This document shows positions 49,449-58,597 of a stretch of 64,000 nt of DNA, one piece after another. The stretch's first letter is position 1, and each line of letters starts with the position of its first letter. The DNA is taken from positions 62,001 to 126,000 of the forward strand of contig JAJQJQ010000039.1 in NCBI GenBank assembly GCA_028622995.1, in the 5' to 3' direction. Below the pieces are notes generated by a model, which was not told the origin of the DNA, searched no databases, and was given only the letters and a program-made list of their open reading frames with translations. The position numbers and the translations under genes were made by a program. This stretch comes from Panagrolaimus kolymaensis. Its lineage: Eukaryota > Nematoda > Chromadorea > Rhabditida > Panagrolaimidae.

Positions 49449-51724
49449 CTAGAGTTTACAACCATTTAAACTAAGAACTGTTCTTGGAGCTTCAAATGGA
49501 TAATAAACAGTTAAATTTTCTACAGTTTTATTACTAAAATTTCGTTCAGCTTGAATGCATCGAAGCTTGGGTATTTCAGAGATTTGACATCGAAAATGTG
49601 TTGGACAATATTTAATTTTTACATTTGAATCATAAAATATTTGATTATAGCATTTATCTATCAAAGTCGAATAAAAATCCGTTAAAGTTAAATCTCTCAA
49701 AATTTCCATTTTTAAAAGTTTCTCAAAACGCAAAGAAAAATTTTGTTGCATTTCTTTTAGTCTCATTTTGCTGCCGCCGCTGCCTCCAAGCATTTCTTCG
49801 AGACTACGAAAAAATAAATTAAAACTAAAATTTTTCATTTCTTCAATACTAAAATCTGAATTAAGTTGCTGCTCATTATCATCGATAAAAGTAATATTTC
49901 GAATATGAATAAAAAATCCATGTTTCTCAGTTATATTATATTCAGTAAACCTGTATTTAACATTTCGAGCATAATGAGTCCACGCTGAACCAACGAAAGC
50001 TGTTCGATGAAGAGATTTCTCGCGAATATTGTCATTCGAGATTTTTGCTGATTCCAAAGATTTTAATATTGAAAAATGATCGAAAGTTTTGGAAAGTTTG
50101 ATTTTAGTGTGAAATCTTAAATATGGAATCCATGCAGCAGATGGATTTTTTTGGAAACTTATTTGAGCATTGCTAAAAAAGATATATTTAAAAAAATAAA
50201 TAAAAGGAATTTTATTCTTTTACCTATAAATAGTATTTCCATTAATTGGAATAAAAATATCATCGGGATCATGAACAATTATAAATTCAGCCGCTTCTCG
50301 ATATAATAAATAACAATCATTTAAGGCTGAAGCTTGATTACGAAAATCACTTTGCATTCTAATTAAATTATTATCTACATTTGGCACAATCCAAGGATGA
50401 AGTATAATTAAACCAAATTTTTCATATTCCTAAATTATTTATTTATTTTAAATTTGCTGCTTTAAAAAAAGTTTTAGTGATAAAAAACACGATAAAAAAA
50501 TTTGTTCAGGGAGAACAATTTTTTGATTTTTCTTAATCAAGGCTTACTTTTAAAAGTTGAAATCCATTTTCAAGAATACTCATAAAATAATATATTTGTT
50601 TATTTACACCAAAATAAGAATACATTTCAATGCTCAATAAATTAATTTGCCATTTTTCATTTAAAAACAAAGGACTCACGCATGAAATCACATTAAAATT
50701 TTCTGAAACAGCTTTTCGAAATGAAATATCAATTTTTGGTGGATCAACAAAATCAAAATTTTTAATTATTGGAAATGATGATAAAGCAAAATGTGTGGGA
50801 TTTTCGACGGTGGAACAATTGGAGGCAAAAGTTTGAATTTCACAAAAATATGAAGTTTTAAAAGCTGGATATGGAATTATTGGAGAAATTAATTTTTGTC
50901 CTTTATCATTTTGAGTTATACAAATCCATTTTTGATTTAATGAAAGTGTTTTCTTTGCATTATAGTGCAAAACCATGGTGTTAGGTTTGTAACTACAAAA
51001 AGGTCTAAAGTTATTCAAGCTAAAGTTAGGAAGTTTTTTTTTGAATAATTTTTTATGGCGAAAACCGAACTCTTATATAAAATTACCATAATATAGCAAA
51101 AGAAAGTGTTGCAAATCAGGGTTGATAGGGACAAATACTCACTTTCTCAAAGTCTCGAGATTAGAAACACATTTTCTAAAGACCATTCATTGTTTTGAGT
51201 CTTTGTATTGATTGATTTTGATCGAGAGAGAACAAAAAAGTTTTCTTTATTGTTCAAATATATTTTATTATTTTTGATATATTTTGTTTTTAAAAAAACT
51301 GTTATGGTCTAAATTCTATTGTTTCGATTTCGAAAGAAATTTTTTTTGTCTTTAGTAACTATTCTGGAGATCTGATAAAAAACAGAATAAGCCTGATCTT
51401 GTCCAGCTCTAATACATACAAACAAATCTAGCGAATGGCTAATTTTTAAACACAAAATTAATTTTATAAAAAAACTTTTTTAGGCAGAAAATTTGTCATA
51501 ACTCTGTCTATTAATTTTTGGAAACCTCCTCCTTGGACTTACAACGTCGATGTGTGATAATATGTTGCTGAAATGATTGTAATCGTTACAGACGAACTCG
51601 GCGATAAATTCTCTTTTCGTTTATAACATAAAATAATAATTAATTTGAAAAAAATAAAACAACAAAATAAAAAAAATATTTTCTTTTTAAACAAAAATAT
51701 TTTTCGCCGCATTTTTAAAAGCAT
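49449..51724 (-). CDS. GT92 (DUF23) glycosyltransferase
   Basis: Four exons in coding order: 51724-51543, 51004-50548, 50429-50224, 50172-49449; 522 aa. Basic N-terminus and signal anchor at about residues 17-33. Motifs: VTIISATYYHTST-type start of the lumenal domain (here TITIISATYYHTSTL), CVSPLFLNEKWQINLLSIEM, ALNDCYLLYREAAEFIIVHD with DPDD as the metal-site equivalent, and AWIPYLRFHTKIK. The C-terminal exon is long and Cys-containing. The DxD block reads HDPDDIFIP, compared with DWDD or DVDD in the other three GT92 genes of the window, so the third position is Pro before DD. It is probably still active, but that substitution is worth testing. The 540-bp first intron lacks recognised elements. 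Confidence 0.87.
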
Positions 51725-52123
51725 TTAATTATTTTCATCGAAAAAAGTCACTCAAAATATTTTTTTAAACTAACAAATTTTTTAGTAAAAAATAATGACA
51801 CATTTATTTCTTTTTAGTTTTTATTCTTTTTCTTTTTTTAGCAAGCATAATTTTGTTTCCACTTTCTTTGTTTGTTAAAGCAAACTTTTATTTATTTACA
51901 TTTTTGTTTTCGCATTTATTATTTTAAAAATGATATCTATTTTAGTAGAAAAAATAGTTAAACATTTTTTTAACGAAACCAAAATGCTTTCAAAAAACAT
52001 GAATATTTTATTTACAACTTTATTCTTTTTTTATTCATGCTTAAATGTTCTCGTCTTTCTAGATAACAAAAGACATTTATATTTCAAATTAAAATAAAAA
52101 AAGTTATAACTTCAAGAAAATTT
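51725..52123. other. Spacer between GT92 and DUF273 genes
   Basis: About 400 bp of AT-rich sequence with no recognised feature. Confidence 0.45.
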
Positions 52124-53727
52124 CTAATTTTTATTTATTAAGTTTTTTATATCATTCAAATATTTATTTTTAACTGAATTTTTTATTACTTCTAATTCTT
52201 TTTGTATGTAATCATCACTTTTTATAAATTTGCTATTATATTTCCAATTTTTAAATGGATTATCAGTTTTTAATGAACATTCTGAAAGAGAGAAATTCAC
52301 GTTCAATGCAAAGGGATTTGGCCATTTTCCAAACCCCTCTTTTTGATTTAACGTTCGTTCTTTCCAACCATGAAAAATAAAATCGCGATTACTCCATTTT
52401 GAATCAAGCAACCATCCATCTCGAGCCCATGCATGTTTGGATGATTTAGATATAATTTTTATTCGATCAAAAATTAAAGTATCGCCTAAGATTAATCTTA
52501 TGCAAGCAATATATTTCCAATAATCATCCCAATTTCTGTAATGTAAAATATAAACTTTCAATTTGCAACAACTAAAAAACAAATTAAAAGCTTACTTACT
52601 TCGAATTTTCCCAAATCCTTCGACATTGACTATTTCGTTTATCAAAAGGTTTATAAAAATCGACAAAAATTTGCTAAAAAAATTATTTTTAGCATTGGTT
52701 TTCTAAGTCTGACAAAGTTTTTAAGAAAAAATTATTCTTTTTACTTTTTTTACCAAGATTAATATTCGAGACTTTGGTCGAAAAAAAAAATTTCCACCAC
52801 TTGAAACTTGGATATATAAACTTGAAACTGAGCCAAAAAAATAAACTAAATTTTTTTCTTCTAAAAACCAATATCGAGGCTTTTTGATCTTGAACAGCCC
52901 TGCTACAGATTCACATTTATTTTTGATGACTTACGTGGAGTGCTGCATTATCTCTTCCATTAAAGCTTTTAGGCATCTTAGGTTCATAATCAACCCAAGC
53001 TTGCAAAAAATTTATTGCATTTGGTGTATTTCTAAAACAAAAATAACAAAAAATTTAATAAGTTATTATTGTATTATTACTTAATTAAATAAGTGCCAGC
53101 CATAATTTCATAATCAAAAATTCTTTCATAAAAAAGTAAATGAAATTCAGGTTGAATATAATTTTCAATTAAATGAAAAGGATTAATAACTCCCATATCC
53201 GCATCAAGAAAAAGTAAATATTCGATTTGAGGATTATCGCGAAGAATTTTTATTGTAACACAATGTCGTTGGAACATAATCTGAAATTATCAAGCTAAAA
53301 TTACTTAACGTAGCATAAAGCTAAAATCAAGAAATTCTATAATACTTTTTCAAAAAATGAGAAACGCTTTAAAAAATTAAGTTTCCTTAAAAAGTTAACT
53401 CACATCTTTTTGTGGACAAGCAGCTTTCATCTCAAAATCATTATCCATTGCAATTCGAATTAAAGTATAATTAAATATTTTACAATAACATTCTAAACTT
53501 TTTTGAGCTAATTTATAATTATTTAAATCGCTTAGACTTTCAACAACTACTAATATTACAGGTCGTGAAAAAGTAATAACACTATTATTAAATGGCTGAT
53601 AAATTTTTTTATAGATTTCAAAGTTTAACAAATTTTTATAAAGTAAGAAAATGGTTAAAAATAATGAAATAAGAATAGAAAATTTTAGCAATGCACTTCG
53701 AAGCTTTTTGATACTTCGGAACCTCAT
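52124..53727 (-). CDS. DUF273-family Golgi glycosyltransferase-like protein, full length
   Basis: Five exons in coding order: 53727-53404, 53280-53081, 53031-52935, 52673-52600, 52571-52124; 380 aa. A signal anchor lies at about residues 13-30. DUF273 landmarks: CYCKIFNYTLIRIA, MFQRHCVTIKIL, FLDADMGVINPFHLIENYI (DxD-like), FYERIFDYEIMAGTYLIKNT, KSFNGRDNAALH and, near the end, ARDGWLLDSKW with FIFHGWKER. The family is thought to transfer galactose-like sugars in the Golgi, from its resemblance to yeast GMA12/MNN10; the acceptor is unknown. The first two exons of the 5' paralogue at the left window edge are fused into one here. The ordinary donors at its intron 1 and intron 3 correspond to the odd donors in that paralogue. 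Confidence 0.87.
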
Positions 53728-54115
53728 AATTAAATATTAATTTTTTTGTTAAATTTAATTAGCAAAATTCTTTAGTATTTATTTGAAAAATGAATTTCAA
53801 AAAACAAAATATTGAAATTTTTTTTAACAATTTTAAGCATATATTTTTTAATATTATAAAAGCATTATCTTTAAAACCCCTTAAAAATTTAAAATGAAAT
53901 AAAATAAAAATGACGTTTTTATTCTCAAAATTCCACAAAAAAGTAAATGATTTCAAGACAAAAAAAATATATTTCCATTGTTTAAGTTAACAATAATAAA
54001 CACATGAAAAAAATATGTCAGAATAAAAATTAAATTTTATAAAGAAGCTTTTTTCTTTTAATATTTTTTTCTTATTCGACACCATTGTTAATAAAGATAA
54101 CAATAAAATTAAATA
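53728..54115. other. Upstream region of DUF273 gene
   Basis: About 390 bp, AT-rich, with no feature before the hairpin element. Confidence 0.45.
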
Positions 54116-54459
54116 CAATCGGGTACAATCACTTTGGTTCAAAAATACGTTGAGTCGAATCATTTTCAATCATTCTCAATCATTTTGAATCATGCGCAGT
54201 TTGCCAAAAGTTCTTTGTCTTTGATTTCAACAAAACCTTACAAAAATAATTTCGAATTTCTACAAAAGTCTTCAAAACTTTTTGAATTTTTGGAATGGTT
54301 AGAAGACTTTTGTAGAAATTCGAAATTATTTTTGTAAGGTTTTGTTGAAATCAAAGACAAAGAACTTTTGGCAAACTGCGCATGATTCAAAATGATTGAG
54401 AATGATTGAAAATGATTCGACTCAACGTATTTTTGAACCAAAGTGATTGTACCCGATTG
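54116..54459. mobile_element. TA-flanked hairpin MITE (344 bp) with CAATCGGG termini
   Basis: Begins CAATCGGGTACAATCACTTT and ends with the exact inverted form, with TA directly outside (54114-54115 and 54460-54461). The arms pair almost perfectly to the centre, so the first 47 residues of a frame read identically on the two strands. Internally there are short repeats of AATCATT type. There is no coding capacity. It shares the CAAT start and TA target with the elements at 22138 and 25620, but not their inner sequence. Confidence 0.85.
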
Positions 54460-54904
54460 TATGTTTTATTCCAAAACTTCCATACTTCTTGATGAGGAAG
54501 TGTCCAGTTGCGTTCTATGGTAGAACGACCACACGAAAGCATGCAGCCTAAAAATCTGTTTTAGCAAAAAAGATGCAACAACAAAAAAAGTTAATGAATG
54601 AGTAAAGTTTGTGTAAAGCAACGAATTTACAGCTGCTTTGACAAATGTTATCATCTTTTTTGTTTTTTGTTTTTTTTAAAAAGTTAGAAGCTGGCTGGTT
54701 TGAAGAAAGAATGTCAACCATAAAAGTGCGAAACGTTAAGCAATAGACAAAAGTTTAAAAAGTGTTTTATCACAAAATTTTTGTCACAATTTTCAAAATA
54801 CAACTTTTACAAAATTTTGTTTTATGAAGTCAAGAATTTTACAAGAGATAAATGTTTTTATTATAAATAGCAAAGAAGAAATAAGAAATTACATACAAAA
54901 TAAA
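54460..54904. other. Spacer downstream of the FkbM-BTB ORF
   Basis: About 445 bp with no supported feature. Confidence 0.4.
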
Positions 54905-55403
54905 TCAGTTTTTACAAATATTATGGAAGTGATCTTTAAGAACTTTGTGAGCAAATTCTTTATCAAGGAGTTCAAAATCCGAGATAGTTCGATTCATTCT
55001 AATTGAAGCAACCATGAAATCATGACAGCGATCTTGAAGATTGACGGAACTTATAAGAAGTGAGAAAGTTGCGATTTTACAAACAGAAGTTAAGGAAATT
55101 TCTTCAGCCAATGAACGTTCCAATGAATCCTAAAAACAACAAAGCTTTGAATGTAAAAAAATATTAAAAGCAACTCACTTTGATATCAAGGATAGCATAT
55201 TTATCAAAGAATTGTACAAGAGCCATTTTTTCTTTCATTTTCAAAGTTGAAATATTACGATCATACATAAGTTGGATGGCAGCTTCTACTGTTTCATAAT
55301 CAAAATCGATAATTTCCATTTGATTCTCGATTGATTCTTTCATTTTGGCGTTAAACATTGCTTCAAAGACAGCGGACCGAGTTGCAAGGATGTATCTATG
55401 AAC
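54905..55403 (-). CDS. BTB/BACK half of a MATH-BTB protein (3' part of a possible chimera)
   Basis: Two exons, 55403-55179 and 55129-54905, each 225 nt, exactly the lengths and phases of the last two exons of the MATH-BTB gene at 28.3-28.8 kb. They encode VHRYILATRSAVFEAMFNAK, then MEIIDFDYETVEAAIQLMYD, and in the second exon a BACK-like helix region ending in HNICKN and stop. There is no MATH domain upstream; instead the sequence runs straight into the FkbM-like exons. The frame is intact. It is either a truncated relic or the C-terminal half of a new fusion protein (see the adjoining feature). Confidence 0.75.
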
Positions 55404-55433
55404 CTAAAAATAAGCCTTTTTTGGCGCATATAC

Positions 55434-56064
55434 ATTATTTTTATCCACCACTAATTCAATTTCAGAATTTTCTAATCCTAAAATTTATTGCAATTAATTA
55501 TAAATGTGTTAAATCTTATTTCTTAGACCTACCAACACCAAAAGGGAACACTTTGCCTATGGTTGAGAAGTCAGCCACATCTCCTGGATCGACGCCATAA
55601 AAAGAACATAGAGGATATTTTGATTTGAAAAACTTTTCAGTCACCGTATTTCCGCCTATTCCAATCGTTAACCATTTGCATAGTTTTTGATTAAATTGAG
55701 GCGAAAGTGGAAGATAAACCTTTTTCTCGCCCGAAAGTCCATTCTCCACAACATCCATACTTGTTTCATTTATGGGAATATAAGTTTGAATACACCGAGC
55801 AAATTCCTCATAATATTTTGTGCTGTTGTCGTGAAATAATTCAGCGCATTTATCCATGCAAGATTTAAATTTTATTTTAGCCAAAAATAATCCGCCCGAC
55901 ATTGAGGAAGGTAAATTTAAATTAATATTGTTTGAGGATGGAATATTTTTAGTTATAGATTTTTGGCCCAAAAAATAAATAAAAAAGCAAATAAAAATTA
56001 AAATAGCTGTTACAACCACATTTTTACCATTCATTATTTGTCTCGCCATTTCGCGAGATATCAT
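55434..56064 (-). CDS. FkbM methyltransferase N-terminal half (5' part of a possible chimera)
   Basis: Exons 56064-55533 and 55477-55434. The N-terminus has a transmembrane anchor (about residues 18-34), a stem with Cys residues and then the SAM-binding loop KWLTIGIGGNTVTEKFF, CSFYGVDPG and VFPFGVG. The intron between them is gtaggt...ttttag. The second half of an FkbM domain (the DxE block seen at 15.0 kb) is missing. If a 30-nt intron (55404-55433, gtatat...ttttag) is spliced, the frame runs from this part directly into the BTB exons, giving a 341-aa ORF whose exon sum (1026 nt) is divisible by three. Without that splice, translation stops at TAG after NNVYAPKKAYF. Methyltransferase activity is unlikely because half the domain is absent. 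Confidence 0.65.
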
Positions 56065-56560
56065 AATACTTAAAATTAAATAAAAATATGCTTTTTGGGG
56101 TGAGAACTTTTTTTTATATATAAAAATTATTGTATGCTTTTATATTTATTATTTATTTATTTTTAAGGCGGAGTTTTTGTTTGATTTACTTCAATTTTAT
56201 TTAATAAAAAAAGCTTTGTAAAATAAAAATTTAAAAACTGGATAAATATTTGAGTTGTTTTAAACATTAAAATCAGTTGATTTTTCATACAAATAAATAA
56301 TTTCCAATTCTTTAATAAAACAATAACAAGAGTAAATTACAAATATGTTAAAGTTATGTTGAAAAAAAATTTAAAAAAATTTGTTTTGTTTTTAAATCAA
56401 ATTTTTTTGTTTAATTTTTTTTATCTCGTTTTCACTTTCTCTTTATTTTAGCCAACAAAGAGAGAGAAAAAAAAGCCATTAGTTGGGTCTATTTTTATCT
56501 TTTTAAATGCTGAAAGCTGAAATTAGAAATTAAAATTGTTTCATATTTTTCTTTTTTGCC
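56065..56560. other. Divergent upstream region of the FkbM-BTB and fucosyltransferase genes
   Basis: About 500 bp, AT-rich; both promoters presumably lie here. No motif was called. Confidence 0.45.
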
Positions 56561-58191
56561 ATGTCATTTATAAAAAATTATTGTTGGTGGAAATTTCTTT
56601 GGCAAAATAAAATAAAAGCCGCGGTGCAAAGGATTTGTTTGTTGAATTCTAAAAATGTTGCTTTATTTTATTTAGGAATATTATTTTTTTTCACATTTAT
56701 TCATTTATTTGTTTGGTATTATTTTTTTAATCAAAAGTTATTACAAGATGATTCACACTTACCTTTGATATTAGCTTATACTTCATATCATGGAGGCCCA
56801 TTCTTTCTATCTCCTACTATAAAGGCTTTAGAAACATGTCCATATAAATGTCGATATTCGGAAGATAAAAAGTGGGTTTAAAATTGTTCTCTTGAAATTT
56901 ACCCTTTTTATTAATTTAACTATTTTTGAGATTATATCCCACAGCGAATATCGCAATTTTCCATGCAAGAAATATCGAAATGGATGATTTATTATATTCC
57001 AATATAAATTATGAGAGGCTCAACGTATTTTATAGTATGGAAACATTCCCACATGAATATATAAATCAAAAAAATATTACACCAAATTTTTTCAATATTA
57101 CTGTAACATTTAGGAAAGACAGCACCATTTGGAATCCATATGACTACTTTGACCCAATTTTATCTAATGAAAGAAATGATAGCAATTTAATTTGGACCGA
57201 CGAACAAGTAAATAAATCTACATAAAAACTTTAGATTTATTTATAAAATAAGAGTTATACAGGTGGATGCAGCAATAACGGAGAAAAAAAATTTGGCTTT
57301 AAAATTTGTTTCACATTGTTGCACCCATTCAAGAAGAGAAGTATATTTGGAAGCCATGATGGAATATGCAAATATTACTATTTATGGAAGGTGTCCAAAA
57401 AAATATTCAAATGCTCCAGTATCAGATTTAAGTACGTTTTTTAGATGTGTGTTTAAACTTTAAAGGAGATTTTATTTACTAAGCATGCCATTAAAATAAA
57501 TTTTTATAAATAAACCGAATTCTTCGAAGGATTCTACAGATGGATAAATGAGGAAAATTTATATAAAGATCTTTTTTGAAAAGTTGCAACTTTTCGCATC
57601 AAAGTCTCTAAAAATAATTTTTCTCTCAAATTTTCCAAGTTTTTGCCTGCAAAGAAGTGAAAAAAAAAGTCAATTTTTTCGAAAAAATACATAAAAGTTT
57701 TATTTTTTAGAAAGTCATTTCTTTTATTTCGCTTTTGAAAATTCAGTTTGTAAAGATTATATCACAGAAAAATTTTGGCGGATGAAAGAATTTTTAATTG
57801 TTCCCGTGGTTATGAAGAGATCTATTTTGAAGGGACTCGTTGAAGATGAATATTTTATTGCTGCTGATGATTTTAATTCCCCAAAAGAATTAGCAGAAAA
57901 ATTAATATATTTATCTAAAAATTTGACAGAGTATAAAAAGTGAGTAAAAAAGAATTTCTTTATGATTTTGAAGTAGAATTTTTTTATAGATATTTTGGTT
58001 GGACTAAAAAATATAAAAAAACTTATAATCCTGATGTAAGAAAAATTTGTGAGTTATGTCAAATGGCTGTAGAAAAACGAAAGAATGAAATTCAAAACAT
58101 TCAAAATTGGTGGGAAAATCAAACACAATGCGAAGAAAATTATGGAAGTAATTTGATTAAAAAAGAAATGTTTTATTTTTGTAATGAATAA
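56561..58191 (+). CDS. GT10-family alpha-1,3-fucosyltransferase-like
   Basis: Five exons: 56561-56871, 56931-57207, 57263-57431, 57711-57939, 57990-58191; 395 aa. A cytosolic tail and signal anchor (about residues 41-57) precede the catalytic domain. GT10 landmarks: ANIAIFHARNIEMDD, FYSMETFPHEY, TFRKDSTIWNPYDYF, LALKFVSHCCTHSRREVYLE, YGRCPKKY and the donor-site motif FENSVCKDYITEKFWR followed by VPVVMKR. The enzymes transfer fucose from GDP-fucose, often to the proximal GlcNAc of N-glycans or to Lewis-type structures. Such core alpha-1,3-fucose is a typical nematode surface epitope. The C-terminal exon is Cys-containing as in other invertebrate copies. All motifs needed for activity appear present. 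Confidence 0.9.
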
Positions 58192-58597
58192 TTTTTTTGT
58201 TTCTATAATTAAATATGCTTCTTTTTTTATGAAATGAGTTTTTCTTCTTTAATTATTTTTTAAAAATAATTCAAGAATCGGAATAAAATTTAAGAAAAAA
58301 CCCCCTTATATTTTTAGTGACATATTTTTTAGTTTTCATACTTTCGTTATTAAAAACAATGAATTTTTTATTTCTTCCCTGAAAACTTATTCCAAAAAAA
58401 CCGGTTAAAAAACCATCCATAGCTTTTGTTCTATTTTTGAGAATAATGAGTTCATTTAAAATTAAATTAACAACGACAAAAAAGCTAAAAAATCAAAATT
58501 AGGAAAGAATTAAAAATCATTTAATCGTAGAACAAGAATTTTAAACAAAAAAATCTATTTCAATTTATAATATATTTTATTTAACAATTATATTTAA
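58192..58597. other. Spacer between fucosyltransferase and OAC genes
   Basis: About 400 bp of AT-rich sequence with no feature recognised. Confidence 0.45.
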
